Positions 43,113 to 53,199 of a stretch of 64,000 nucleotides of DNA are shown here, piece by piece; position 1 is the first letter of the stretch, and each line of letters opens with the position of its first letter. This DNA is from Sphingobacterium sp. SRCM116780 (GTDB taxonomy: Bacteria > Bacteroidota > Bacteroidia > Sphingobacteriales > Sphingobacteriaceae). Location of the stretch: assembly GCF_021442025.1 (NCBI RefSeq), contig NZ_CP090446.1, positions 2,542,001 to 2,606,000 of the forward strand. Reading direction: 5' to 3'. The notes below the pieces were generated by a model. The model was not told the origin of the DNA. It was given only the letters and a program-made list of their open reading frames with translations, and did no database searches. The position numbers were made by a program, and so were the translations under genes.

Positions 43113-44303
43113 TTAATAAACACCCCAAACCTGAACCTGAGCAATCTGCATAAAATAGCTACCTCTCCAATTTCGAAGATTTCTAATCCGTAAATATTTG
43201 TATTTAGGTGCATCTTCTGGAAGATCAAAGGACCAGCCTGCAATACCATAAACTTCATCCGCATTGGTATTGGTTCCAGGAGGTGTCCCAGAAGGTTTTC
43301 GGACAGTACAAGTAGTCAACTTGGTCCAAGAATCCCAAGAACCATCTAGATTTGGATTATTACTTGCCCAAACTTCAAAATCTCGCAGATTCCCTTTATC
43401 ATAGAAACCATCCTCTCTTCTCGGAAAGACCACGATTCGGCTTAGTTTAGCTTCTTTTCCAATAGAGAAAGTTAAAGACTGAGGGGCTCCAGCACTTTCA
43501 ACGGTATAAAGAGCGGGCCATCTTGAAGGATTCATATTACCATCCCACATCATTTCCGAGGTCGTTCCATACATATATTGTGCATCGCCAGGTAAATGTA
43601 ATGCAGAGAATAATTGTCTGTCAAACAGATTTTCTTCGAGTGGTACAAGAGAAGTATAAAGTGTATCCGATTTATTTAACCAACGATCCCGAACATAAAA
43701 TGCAAATTTCATTTCTTTGGATTTTAAACCACGAATGTTGTATTGTATAAGCGAATCTTGACTATAGTAATTATCTAAGGGCAAGTACTCTCCATTATTT
43801 AAGGAATCTACTAGTGGAACAATGACAATATTACCTTTTTCCTTATTAATTGAAGTAATACGAACTCCTCCAAAAGTTGGTGAAACCTTCATTTGCTCGA
43901 AGACAAGATCAAAGATGGGAGTTTTTGGTTCAACCGTTACATCGACAGGATCTGAAGCTACTTCTGCTTTACTAACGGCATAAAGTTGCACCACATGCTT
44001 TTGGGTATCAGGAAATCCATCAATCAGGATTTCATTTTTATATTGGGAGGATTTGACCACACGTGTCTCACCATTGTCCATGACATATGTTGCTTTGACA
44101 TATAGCACATTCTGGTTTTCTGGCAAATTATAATGGATAATCGCCTGTCCAAATCCATTTGTCACGGAAGTATTTTGAACAAGTCCAGGCTTAGCTTGAT
44201 CATCCTCCAACAAATTCCATCCTTTTTCCTCTTTACAGCTACCCATTAAAATTAGCAAGGTTATTAGGAACGATATGTTTTTGAAATATTTTAGATTTTT
44301 CAT
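43113..44303 (-). CDS. PUL surface lipoprotein, DUF4959/DUF5126/DUF5000-like
   Basis: 396 residues from ATG 44301-44303; the frame is open to 44336 but that would overlap susD and spoil the lipoprotein signal. Lipobox C23 (TLLILMGSCKEEKGW). A DUF4959-like Ig segment (KPGLVQNTSVTNGFGQAIIH) is followed by a DUF5126-like domain and a C-terminal DUF5000 / F5-F8-type carbohydrate-binding domain (SLTFSIGKEAKLSRIVVFPR, YLRIRNLRNWRGSYFMQIAQ). A surface glycan-binding protein acting with SusC and SusD. Confidence 0.82.
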   Translation of the reverse strand: MKNLKYFKNISFLITLLILMGSCKEEKGWNLLEDDQAKPGLVQNTSVTNGFGQAIIHYNLPENQNVLYVKATYVMDNGETRVVKSSQYKNEILIDGFPDTQKHVVQLYAVSKAEVASDPVDVTVEPKTPIFDLVFEQMKVSPTFGGVRITSINKEKGNIVIVPLVDSLNNGEYLPLDNYYSQDSLIQYNIRGLKSKEMKFAFYVRDRWLNKSDTLYTSLVPLEENLFDRQLFSALHLPGDAQYMYGTTSEMMWDGNMNPSRWPALYTVESAGAPQSLTFSIGKEAKLSRIVVFPRREDGFYDKGNLRDFEVWASNNPNLDGSWDSWTKLTTCTVRKPSGTPPGTNTNADEVYGIAGWSFDLPEDAPKYKYLRIRNLRNWRGSYFMQIAQVQVWGVY

Positions 44304-44329
44304 GATTTCTAAAGGTTTAATCCAACAGT

Positions 44330-46228
44330 TTACCAACCTGGATTTTGTACTAAATTTGGATTAACTAACAAATTATTTTCTCGGATTGGCCAAAAATAAT
44401 CGCGAGGTGCTACAAATCGTTGTTGAAAAAAGGTAAGCTCTTTGTAAAACAACTCCGGATGGTCTTTATCTTGATTTCTATCCCAACCCGTGATATTTTT
44501 GTTCAGTTCTTGAGCAGCCAATTTCCATCTTTTTAAATCCCAAAAACGCGATCCTTCAAAGCTCATTTCGATATTTCTTTCACGCTGTATAATTGTGCGT
44601 AACCCTTCTTTTGTATTTGGTTTATTGCTATTAAAAGCATATTTAACCCAAGACTCTTTGACTCCCTCTAATCCAGCTCTCGTTCTAATCTTGTCCAAAT
44701 AAAGGAATACATCAGCTGTTGGTCCTTGACTTTCATTCAATGCTTCTGCATACATCAAATACAAATCTGCTAACCGTAGCATAGGCCATGGATATTCTTC
44801 GATATGCGAGCTATTTCCATCTTTAAAAGCAAATTTCCAATTGACCAATTTTTTCGGGTAATAAGTGGTAATAGGTATAGAAAGTCCGCTTCCAAAAAGT
44901 CCCAAACGAAGTTGAGTTGTCCAGGTATTTTCATCGCTGCGACTAGGGCTATTTTCCATAAACCAGATACCTCCATCAAATCCGACATTCGCATAAAACC
45001 GATTTTCCCGATCAAAGTGTAGCCGTGCAGTTTGATAATTTTCAATATTGTTGAATCGTTCTGCATGAGTTCCTGTACGCAGTTGATTTTTATTACTAAA
45101 ATCCAAGGTTTTATCCTCTTCTATTGGGACACCATTTTTAGTGTAAAATTGTTCAATGATTTTTATCGATGGAGCCAGCGTTCCGTGAACACTATTGTTA
45201 CCAGAATTATTCGGATCAATATGTGCCATAGCAGAATACTGCATCTGCCAAGCACGAGAAGTTGGATTGGCCCAAATAATCTCTTTGTTCCATTTTTCAG
45301 TAACAGCATTCCGAATACTCATTTGAATCATCGTGGTATCTGATAAAGGAAATACTGTCCCTGGAAATTGATACAAACCCATACCTAAATTCTCACAAGC
45401 TACAATTGCCTCTTTTGCCGCTTGAGCAGCTTTTTGCCATTTTTCAGTTTGAAAACTTTGATTGAAAAATAAAGTTCCGTCCACATTTTTGAAGGTAGCA
45501 TAGTCTTTGTTACCATTAAACAATGGGCTAGCCGCATATAAGAGTACTTTGGCTTTGATTCCCATAGCAATTGGCTTGGTAATACGGCCCAAATCTGTAA
45601 CAGGTGATTGAACGGTATTAGGAAGCTTAACGATCGCTTCATCCAACACCTTGACGATATAATCTACGATTTCGTCTATTGGCTGACGTTTTACTTTTGC
45701 ATCTTCAATAGAGGTATTGACCAGCAAATTGACATCCATCGTAGGAATTGGTCCATAGTGTCGCATCAACATAAAATGGTAGTAAGCTTTTAGGAACAAA
45801 ACCTCTCCTTCCCAAGTGGTCCGTTCATCCTGCGTCATATCGCGTACCTTCTCTGGATTGCGAATATTTTCCAAAAAGATATTACAGTCACGGATACCAT
45901 TAAACATATAACCATCCCAATAATTAACATAAGGATTTGTGACATTCTGATTACCACGGGCAATATTCCAGTTTGTCCCATCTATACTGAGTGTTGGGTA
46001 ATCCAACCAAAATTCATCTCCAGCCAAATAAGCGGGATTTCTAGTCGGATCACCATCTTGAGGTAGATAAGAATAGCAAGTAGCCAAATACTTAATCGCC
46101 TCACTGCGCATCGTAAAGGCATTATCGATTGTTGCGACATTGTCAGGTACGACATCTAAATAATTGCAGGATTGAAAAGACAATAAACCTGATACAACTA
46201 TTAATTTAAATACAGTTAACTTTTTCAT
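44330..46228 (-). CDS. susD: SusD/RagB-family outer-membrane lipoprotein
   Basis: 632 residues. Lipobox C21 (SGLLSFQSCNYLDVVPDN). N-terminal TPR-like helices with NAFTMRSEAIKYLATCYSYL and EVLFLKAYYHFMLMRHYGPI; C-terminal block MLRLADLYLMYAEALNESQG, LDKIRTRAG and ERNIEMSFEGSRFWDLKRWK. These are hallmark SusD segments. It caps the SusC barrel and captures oligosaccharides. 14 bp after susC. Confidence 0.95.
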   Translation of the reverse strand: MKKLTVFKLIVVSGLLSFQSCNYLDVVPDNVATIDNAFTMRSEAIKYLATCYSYLPQDGDPTRNPAYLAGDEFWLDYPTLSIDGTNWNIARGNQNVTNPYVNYWDGYMFNGIRDCNIFLENIRNPEKVRDMTQDERTTWEGEVLFLKAYYHFMLMRHYGPIPTMDVNLLVNTSIEDAKVKRQPIDEIVDYIVKVLDEAIVKLPNTVQSPVTDLGRITKPIAMGIKAKVLLYAASPLFNGNKDYATFKNVDGTLFFNQSFQTEKWQKAAQAAKEAIVACENLGMGLYQFPGTVFPLSDTTMIQMSIRNAVTEKWNKEIIWANPTSRAWQMQYSAMAHIDPNNSGNNSVHGTLAPSIKIIEQFYTKNGVPIEEDKTLDFSNKNQLRTGTHAERFNNIENYQTARLHFDRENRFYANVGFDGGIWFMENSPSRSDENTWTTQLRLGLFGSGLSIPITTYYPKKLVNWKFAFKDGNSSHIEEYPWPMLRLADLYLMYAEALNESQGPTADVFLYLDKIRTRAGLEGVKESWVKYAFNSNKPNTKEGLRTIIQRERNIEMSFEGSRFWDLKRWKLAAQELNKNITGWDRNQDKDHPELFYKELTFFQQRFVAPRDYFWPIRENNLLVNPNLVQNPGW

Positions 46229-46242
46229 GATAAATTGCTTTT

Positions 46243-49200
46243 TTAAAATCCAACATTTATACCCACATTATAAACCGCTTGCACAGGATAACCCAGACCT
46301 TCTCCCCCCATTTCTGGATCCCACATTTTAAACTTGCTCCACACAGCTAAATTTAATGCATTCATATAAAAGCGGACATTAGACATTTTAAATCTGCTTA
46401 AGAATTTATCGGGTAAATTATAACCAAGTTCCACAGACTTCAAGCGAAGGAAAGCTCCATTTCGCATCCACCATGTAGAGAATTGATTGTTATTATTGTT
46501 GAAACCATCTGTTAACCGAGGCCAAAATGCCCGAATATCCTGATTATCTTCAGACCAATAACTATTTGCGACTTCTTGCAATAAACCATTTTGATAAGGC
46601 CCATTTATAGCAAAAGGGGTAATATTTCCAGGATCGATAAAGAAAGAAGATCTCGCAGAACCTTGTAAAAATGCACTGACATCAAATCCCTTGAAGCCCA
46701 CTGAAAAACCCATACCATAAACAATCTCAGGATCAGTAGGATAACCAATTGGTACCTTATCCAAATCCGTTATCTTACCATCACCATTGACATCCCTGTA
46801 TTTGATATCCCCACCCATCGTTTTAAAAGTTCCACCAAAATTTTGCAAAGGTGAATTTTCAGCCTCAATATCATCAACAAATAATCTTTCCGCAATCAAA
46901 CCATATCCTTGTTTCACAGGAAGTCCTAAATGACTTAAATATTCTAAGTTGCTCGGATAATTAGGTTCTTCGTTGACCAACAGTTTATTCGTCGCATAGG
47001 TCATATTTGCCCGTAATTGTGTCCACCAAGTATTCTCAAAAGATTTATTATAATCCAAAGCGAGATCAAACCCTTTACTTTGTACTTTCCCGATATTCGC
47101 TTGGATATCCGCTTGGAATCCTGTGGTTGAAGGAATATTCGACCGAACCATCAAGATGTTATTCCGCTTAGAATCGTAGTAGTCAAAGACAACACCTAGA
47201 CCATTCTTGAAATTCAAATCAAACCCTGCATCAAATGTTTGCGCTCGTTCCCAAGTGATATCTCGATTTTCGTAACGCGATATAGAGTAACCAGGCTTAG
47301 TATAGTCCCAATTGTTTCCCCAAGAGAAACCTTTCCCACCATTATTTGGGTTTACTTGTGACAAATAAAAGAAGCGATCATTTTCATCACCTATTTGATC
47401 GTTTCCAACCAAACCGTATGTTGCTCTCAACTTAAATCTAGATATAAGGGGAGTCATAAAAGCAAACATTTTTTCTTCATGGAGATTCCATCCGACACCA
47501 AAAGATGGGAAAAACCCAAACCGATGATTTTTGGAAAAACGTTCAGAGCCGTTATAACCAAAGTTAAATTCAAAGAGATATTTATTCTTATAAGCATACG
47601 TAGTACGACCAGATACACCTAGATTTCGAGCTGGTAGAGACGCCTGGAGATCGCCACCATTGGCTGTTTGATAATTACGGATAATACCAATCAGCATGGC
47701 CGTAACATCATGATCTTCGGCTATCGTCCGATTGTAATTGACTGCGAATTCTCCATAAGTCGTTGTATTCAAGATTTTATTTCCTTGATTATAATCTAAG
47801 TATTCTGTTCCTTCATTCTCGTTCAATAAACTCAGTACGGAATTGTCCGTCCCTGGAATCTTCACTAAATTATAATAGAAAGGTTTGAAACTTCTCATCA
47901 CTGAAAAATAAGAATAGCGTTGCGTATATGCCATTAATCGAGCTGATAAACCTTTGGTAAGGAAATCAAAATTTTGTTTTAGTTCTAACTGAACATTGAC
48001 TGTTGAACTATTATATTCTTGAAAACCGTTCACCATATTAGCATATGGATTATTGTACAAAGTCTTGGTTGTTGGAATGTAATTATTACCAAATAATGGA
48101 TGCGTAGCATATGGAGAATATGATGATGGATATATGGCAGGAAACATAACTGGGTTAGACCAAATCGCTTCTCTAAATATACGTTGTCCACCGTTGATTA
48201 GATTTCCCCATTTATCATATCCTCCTAATGGACCCGTGTAATCATCAAATTGTGCTGAGGTACGGATAATACCCGTTGTAGTTGGTGTTATATTTAAAGT
48301 AATGTTGGAACGTAAAGAATAATTCTTCAGATTGATATTATTATCAAAACTATTTCCATTTTCCGATCTTAAAATACCTTTATCATTATTAAAAGTACCA
48401 GCTACATAATATTGCGCTAGATTGCCCCCACCTGTAACATTGAAATTAAATCGTTGATTGTCTGTATGATCTTTTATCAATTGATCTATCCAATTGTTGT
48501 TGGGATAAAGAAGCGGATCGTCACCTCTTTCCGTATGGTCGATCTTGTTCTGGCTATATGGAAGCGTACCTTTAGGATCTCGAGTCAAAACAGCCTCATT
48601 CGCCATTCTCATGTAAGTAATATTATCTCCGAATTTGAAATTCCGTGTATTGGTTGAAATTGAATTTTCAAATCGAGCATTAAATTTAGCCTTACCTATA
48701 ATACCACTTTTCGTATTGACCAATACGACACCATTTGCTCCTCTTGCCCCATATAGAGAAGCTGCTGCTGCATCTTTTAACACAGAGAATCCGGCAATAT
48801 CATCAGGCTGCAATCTAGCCAAAGCTGTCGTATTGGATTCCATTCCATCTATCAAGATCAACGGATCCTTTTTTCCGGCACCAAATGTTCCTACACCTCG
48901 AATAAAAAAAGAGGCATTGTCATTTCCAGGTTCTCCGCTCCGTTGATAGGCAATCAAACCTGCAACACGCCCTGCCAGCATCGAAGTTAAGTTAGAAGTG
49001 GGACCTTTAATTTCTTTCGGATTGATCGAAGTGATCGAAGCAACCATACTTGTCTTCTTTTGAGTTCCATAGGCAACTACCGTCACCTCCTCCAGATTAG
49101 AACTCGAAGATGCTAAATAAACAGTCAATCGATTTCCATTGTCAACCTGAATAGATTTTCGTTCAAATCCCACGGAAGTAAATTGTAGCACATCTCCCGC

Positions 49201-49434
49201 ATGGACTTCCTTTAATAAAAATTGACCTTGAGCATCTGTTGACGCCATAGCACTCTTCCCTTTTGTAGAAATTGTGACATTTGCAATAGGCAAGTGACCA
49301 ACACTGTCCAACACAATTCCTCTTAGCTCAAATGATTGAGACTGCGCAGACGCAAAACTGGAGATTAGTAAGAAAAGGAAGACAATACCTAATCGTTGCC
49401 ATTTACAGAATTGATGATACAAATAATCGTTCAT
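46243..49434 (-). CDS. susC: SusC/RagA-family TonB-dependent glycan transporter
   Basis: 1063 residues. Signal peptide to about residue 30 (FLFLLISSFASAQ). Residues 35-110 are a carboxypeptidase-regulatory-like domain (ELRGIVLDSVGHLPIANVTI). The TonB-box region EEVTVVAYGTQKKTS leads into the plug (SMLAGRVAGLIAYQRSGEPG, ILIDGMESNTTALARLQPDD, KDAAAASLYGARGANGVVLV). A 22-strand barrel follows, ending in the terminal aromatic of VGINVGF. There is no N-terminal STN domain, so it is not of the sigma/anti-sigma-signalling kind. First gene of the PUL. Confidence 0.96.
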   Translation of the reverse strand: MNDYLYHQFCKWQRLGIVFLFLLISSFASAQSQSFELRGIVLDSVGHLPIANVTISTKGKSAMASTDAQGQFLLKEVHAGDVLQFTSVGFERKSIQVDNGNRLTVYLASSSSNLEEVTVVAYGTQKKTSMVASITSINPKEIKGPTSNLTSMLAGRVAGLIAYQRSGEPGNDNASFFIRGVGTFGAGKKDPLILIDGMESNTTALARLQPDDIAGFSVLKDAAAASLYGARGANGVVLVNTKSGIIGKAKFNARFENSISTNTRNFKFGDNITYMRMANEAVLTRDPKGTLPYSQNKIDHTERGDDPLLYPNNNWIDQLIKDHTDNQRFNFNVTGGGNLAQYYVAGTFNNDKGILRSENGNSFDNNINLKNYSLRSNITLNITPTTTGIIRTSAQFDDYTGPLGGYDKWGNLINGGQRIFREAIWSNPVMFPAIYPSSYSPYATHPLFGNNYIPTTKTLYNNPYANMVNGFQEYNSSTVNVQLELKQNFDFLTKGLSARLMAYTQRYSYFSVMRSFKPFYYNLVKIPGTDNSVLSLLNENEGTEYLDYNQGNKILNTTTYGEFAVNYNRTIAEDHDVTAMLIGIIRNYQTANGGDLQASLPARNLGVSGRTTYAYKNKYLFEFNFGYNGSERFSKNHRFGFFPSFGVGWNLHEEKMFAFMTPLISRFKLRATYGLVGNDQIGDENDRFFYLSQVNPNNGGKGFSWGNNWDYTKPGYSISRYENRDITWERAQTFDAGFDLNFKNGLGVVFDYYDSKRNNILMVRSNIPSTTGFQADIQANIGKVQSKGFDLALDYNKSFENTWWTQLRANMTYATNKLLVNEEPNYPSNLEYLSHLGLPVKQGYGLIAERLFVDDIEAENSPLQNFGGTFKTMGGDIKYRDVNGDGKITDLDKVPIGYPTDPEIVYGMGFSVGFKGFDVSAFLQGSARSSFFIDPGNITPFAINGPYQNGLLQEVANSYWSEDNQDIRAFWPRLTDGFNNNNNQFSTWWMRNGAFLRLKSVELGYNLPDKFLSRFKMSNVRFYMNALNLAVWSKFKMWDPEMGGEGLGYPVQAVYNVGINVGF

Positions 49435-49490
49435 AATTAGCTATTATTTTATAATTGGTTATTTTGAGTATGAAGTAGCAGTAGATAAGC

Positions 49491-49520
49491 TATACTATTC
49501 TATACTATAGCAATACTATA
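49491..49520 (-). promoter_or_regulatory. Triple ATACTAT repeat upstream of susC
   Basis: ATACTAT occurs at 49492, 49502 and 49513, that is, at 10- and 11-bp spacing on one helix face, 60-80 bp before the susC start codon. On the transcribed strand the same bases overlap a possible TATAGTATTG promoter element. They are the best candidate binding sites for the GntR regulator encoded inside the operon. Confidence 0.45.
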
Positions 49521-49987
49521 AACAATTTTTCATATCTACAAATATTTTTTTTATTAACTGACAGTATACTTGATATTTGGAGGTTATTTTGATCAGATTT
49601 TCCAATCAGAATATGAAACGAAAATCGTATAATATCCTTATTTCTTTAATTAGAACTCAATTTATGATGGATACACTAACCTTTTTGGGAATGATTTTTT
49701 GAGTATAGCTGATTCGAAAAAAAACTTGGAATTGTAACCTAAATATCGGAGACTTGTCTTAAAATGGGAAAATTTTTTAAGTGGGTATTCATAAGTCTGA
49801 TCTTGTAGATAAGATAATCATTGAAAAAATGATGGGCTAAGAAATTAGAGAGAAAAGATGCTATCCGACAAATTACACACTCAAAAAAAATAAATTACTT
49901 CTTAAAAAAATATTATTTTTTCTTTTAGTGTAACTTTTTTGAAAAACTAATGATTAAATGGCAAAAAATATTTAAAATAAACTTGCA
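49521..49987. other. AT-rich non-coding region upstream of the PUL
   Basis: No coding frame and no convincing hairpin; several poly-A/T tracts. Nothing further seen. Confidence 0.5.
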
Positions 49988-50312
49988 TTATTGAATATAC
50001 TGATCTCCAACATATCCGATTACTATACATAAAACCGATCCAATCAAGCATAAAATCCACCACAAAGAATACTGTTGCTTAAACAAGAGTTTGTATATAC
50101 TAAAGCCAAAGACATATACTAAAGCCAAAGACAAATAATACGTATAAAATCACTGGGATAGTGAATAGATTACCAAAAATACTCATCAAAGTTTGACACC
50201 AATGTGGAATATTGTCATAAAAAGAAAATGAAATAATCAAAAAAAGTAAATATACATGGCTACAAATTACACCGAGGAATAATTTCAGTGCTAAGAGGGT
50301 TGTATTTTTCAT
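49988..50312 (-). pseudogene. Small membrane-protein gene frameshifted by a 19-bp tandem duplication
   Basis: The frame from ATG 50310-50312 gives 70 residues with two membrane helices (LFLGVICSHVYLLFLIISFS and LFTIPVILYVLFVFGFSI) and stops at 50100 inside a 19-bp tandem repeat. Removing one repeat unit restores the frame, which then continues as YKLLFKQQYSLWWILCLIGS followed by VLCIVIGYVGDQYIQ to a TAA at 49988-49990, adding a third helix. The original protein would have about 101 residues. The family is not recognised; the shortened form might still be made. Confidence 0.75.
50095..50132. repeat. Perfect 19-bp tandem duplication
   Basis: ATATACTAAAGCCAAAGAC at 50095-50113 is repeated exactly at 50114-50132. 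Because 19 is not a multiple of three it shifts the frame of the gene it lies in. Exact identity suggests a recent slippage event or an on/off contingency site. Confidence 0.9.
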
Positions 50313-50456
50313 TTGGTAGTTATCTTTAATTTAAGTACTTAACTTATTGGGAGTTATTAGGTACCCACTGGTTTTTCCTTCTAAATGTACCATTATTTTT
50401 TCAGGAAGTCAAATGGTGAACTCATCGCTTAAAATTGAAGAAAAATTCAACTGTCA

Positions 50457-50729
50457 TCAACTTAACTCCAAATTAGGACTACGTTGTAAAAGCTCTCGTT
50501 GAAGTAATTGAACCATACTATGCTCTCCCAATCCAAAGAAATATTTACGACCGTCAACGGTCATAATAATATAATAACCACGACGTATAGCACCACGAAT
50601 TTCAACCTTAGTTATAGCTGTCCACGAAAAAACAAGGACAGTGCCCAATTTAAATACATAAAGATGCGATTTACTAACGATGAATGGAGGCATCATGAAA
50701 TACCTGTCCAACATGCTCAGATTCCTCAA
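50457..50729 (-). CDS. Short hypothetical protein, PH-like fragment
   Basis: 90 residues at most, with several possible starts (50729, 50714 or near 50695). The stretch MPPFIVSKSHLYVFKLGTVL, then TVLVFSWTAITKVEIRG, reads like the strands of a bacterial PH-like domain, and the end ERELLQRSPNLELS like a closing helix. It may be a complete small protein or a truncated one; it has no operon partner. Nothing else is visible from 50730 to 50950. Confidence 0.4.
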   Translation of the reverse strand: MRNLSMLDRYFMMPPFIVSKSHLYVFKLGTVLVFSWTAITKVEIRGAIRRGYYIIMTVDGRKYFFGLGEHSMVQLLQRELLQRSPNLELS

Positions 50730-50950
50730 GCAGACATTTAACAGGTATACTGCTTCAATGTAGCACTAGAAGCATATACAGGAATAACAGATGAAAAAAT
50801 AGGATAGCATCTTATTACCCATGATGGTTGTGAAAAAACATAGAAACCTGCCAGATTATTGTTAGGAAAATACATTGTATTTTTAGTGATATACAATTAC
50901 TTCTTCAATTTTTACAGAAAAAACGAGTGAAAAATATACTACAAGCCTAT

Positions 50951-51922
50951 TTAGTTATTTTTAGTCTGATCGGGTACTTCAATGGTTGTTTCTTCTGGTG
51001 TTAATGGTGCGGGGGGGATTTCATCAACCGTTCGTTCAATTTCTTGAATTTCTACATGAACGGCATATTGAGATGGTTTAATGGGTATGCCCATAAGGGT
51101 GGCATATTCTCTCGTGAATATAGCTCCAAAATATAGAATAGCTGCTGTATAATACACCCAAAGCAATATAAGCACAAAGGATCCTGCCGCGCCATAAGTA
51201 TCTTGTGTGGCCGAATTTTCTAGGTAAATACCAATTAGATAACGTCCAAATAAAAATAATATCGCCGTAAACAATGCACCCGCCCGTACTGTCTTCCAGT
51301 GTATATCGACATCCGGTAATGTTTTAAAGATCACGCTAAAGAGGACGAAAATAATACCAAATGATAGAACAAAATTTATGGCATTCATCAAGAAGACTGT
51401 TATATCAGGAAAGTATCGTTGCAATTGTCCTGTTAACGCCAATACTACTCCGTTAATAATGAGTGTTACCACCAATAGAAATCCCAAACCAATGACCAAA
51501 GAAGAAGACAATAGTCGATCCTCAATCAATTTAAGCCATCCTTTTTTTGGTTTGGCTCGCACATGCCATATTTTATTAATGGAATTTTGGATGTCACCAA
51601 ATACGGTAGTAGCACTTAAGATTAAGGTTACAGCACTTATGATTAAGGCCATATTGGATTTACCCGACAATTGCAAATTCTGTATTACCTCTTGAATCTG
51701 TCTGGCGGCACTGTTACCAATTAACTCTCTTAATTCTAAAAATACTTTTCCTTCAATGGCATCCTCCCCGTAAAAAATTCCTGCTAGCGCAATGATCAAG
51801 ACCAAGATAGGTCCAATTGAAAAGACCGTATAATAGGATAAAGACGCACTATATTTCATAGTATCTTCATTAATAAAGCCCATCACAGAATTTTTCAGTA
51901 TGTTCCAAAATGTTTTTAACAT
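50951..51922 (-). CDS. YihY/BrkB-family inner-membrane protein
   Basis: 323 residues with six membrane helices. Family blocks: MGFINEDTMKYSASLSYYTV at the N terminus, the WHVRAKPKKGWLKLIEDRLL loop, ALFTAILFLFGRYLIGIYLE and AAGSFVLILLWVYYTAAILY FG. The C-terminal 50 residues are cytosolic and acidic/proline-rich. Once annotated as ribonuclease BN, the family is now regarded as envelope proteins; an inner-membrane phospholipid-transport role has been proposed for E. coli YhdP/TamB-linked YhjD-type relatives. Monocistronic. Confidence 0.88.
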   Translation of the reverse strand: MLKTFWNILKNSVMGFINEDTMKYSASLSYYTVFSIGPILVLIIALAGIFYGEDAIEGKVFLELRELIGNSAARQIQEVIQNLQLSGKSNMALIISAVTLILSATTVFGDIQNSINKIWHVRAKPKKGWLKLIEDRLLSSSLVIGLGFLLVVTLIINGVVLALTGQLQRYFPDITVFLMNAINFVLSFGIIFVLFSVIFKTLPDVDIHWKTVRAGALFTAILFLFGRYLIGIYLENSATQDTYGAAGSFVLILLWVYYTAAILYFGAIFTREYATLMGIPIKPSQYAVHVEIQEIERTVDEIPPAPLTPEETTIEVPDQTKNN

Positions 51923-52400
51923 TATTTTATTTTAAAATCCTCTATCCAATTTTCTATTCTTTATAACATATAGGATCATTACGCATTAAAATATCCAACT
52001 ATTTAAAAATAATGAAATAGAACTTATAACGAAGCCATTCATAAAATAACACGGAACTGTTCAAAAAGTTCATACCATAACCATTTTTAAGTAGCAACTC
52101 TTTTGATAAATCGAACTCAAATCATAAAAGAAAAACCTGATAAACAGCTATCTATCGGAGATTAACACAAGACAACATATCAACAAAGATCTAAAACGAG
52201 GATCTCTTAGCTGACTACACGGTTATTCAAGCATGATTTAGAGCTGTAATTGACAATCAAAACAGTAAAAATTGAAAAAATAACTGCATAAAGAAGAAAT
52301 AATTAATTGTATTTTTTTGAATATTAAAAAAAATGCTGATCTTATTCGGGCGGATCAATTAAATTACCAAACTGAATTTCAACTATTTTCCCAAAAAATC
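51923..52400. other. Intergenic region, nothing recognised
   Basis: Divergent promoter region between the YihY-like gene and the DUF2971 gene. AT-rich, without coding content, repeats or strong hairpins. The frame of the next gene is open back to 52317 (TTG), but those codons do not resemble the family N terminus. Confidence 0.5.
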
Positions 52401-53039
52401 ATGAGTGATACAAAAGTTAGAAGGTTAAAAAGATTTACAACATTACCTGTATTATTAGATTTTCTTCAACGAAAAAAATTGGTTTTACTCGATCCTAAAT
52501 TATGGGATGATCGAAATGATTCTGAAGTTATACTTGAATATAAGGCTAGGAAAGGTATCAAAAATCTTTTTGCCCTTTGTTTCACTTATGGAGATGAGAC
52601 CGTACATCATTGGAAAACATTCTCAAATGGCCCAAGTGGTTGTGTCATTGAGTTTAATGCAAGTAAACTCTTTGAAATCATAGATGCGATACCCAATTTA
52701 AGACACAAAAAAGTAACCTATAAAAAATTACGAGAGGTAGAGAATAAAGATTACAATTTTGAAGTCGAAGAAATGCCCTTCATCAAAAGATGGCCATATC
52801 GATGTGAAGAAGAATATCGATTCATTGCTGAAAGCGATCAACAAAATCAATCATTTTTTGAAATTGATGTCCCTTTATCCATCATTAATAAAATCATCAT
52901 CAGCCAACAAATGCCCAAACAAATTTACGATACCATAAAAAAATACTTGAACGCGATTGAAGGTCACGAATCAAAAAGAATCAATAGATCAACTTTATAT
53001 GAAAATTCAAGATGGCTAAAACAGTTTAAAAACAAATAG
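52401..53039 (+). CDS. DUF2971-family protein
   Basis: 212 residues from ATG 52401. Family pattern: LKRFTTLPVLLDFLQRKKLV, LDPKLWDDRNDSEVI, then FALCFTYGDETVHHWKTFSN followed by GPSGCVIEFNA, and WPYRCEEEYRFIAE. DUF2971 proteins recur near restriction and abortive-infection loci, and also stand alone as here. Activity unknown. No signal peptide or membrane segment. Confidence 0.85.
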   Translation: MSDTKVRRLKRFTTLPVLLDFLQRKKLVLLDPKLWDDRNDSEVILEYKARKGIKNLFALCFTYGDETVHHWKTFSNGPSGCVIEFNASKLFEIIDAIPNLRHKKVTYKKLREVENKDYNFEVEEMPFIKRWPYRCEEEYRFIAESDQQNQSFFEIDVPLSIINKIIISQQMPKQIYDTIKKYLNAIEGHESKRINRSTLYENSRWLKQFKNK

Positions 53040-53199
53040 ACTGCAATTAGCAATATACTCTATAATTATATAGCGTTTTTATTTATCTACTGACCAAACA
53101 ATAGTACAAAAGATATTTAGAAAGGGGCTAAAAAGTATCCAACTGATCTTGATCTACTGATGAAATCGAACTGAATCCTAAAGGAACCCCTTTCTCCAT

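Noticed and set aside
44770..45066. 98-codon frame inside susD
   Set aside because: Same-strand alternative frame within a clear SusD coding region; no independent signals.
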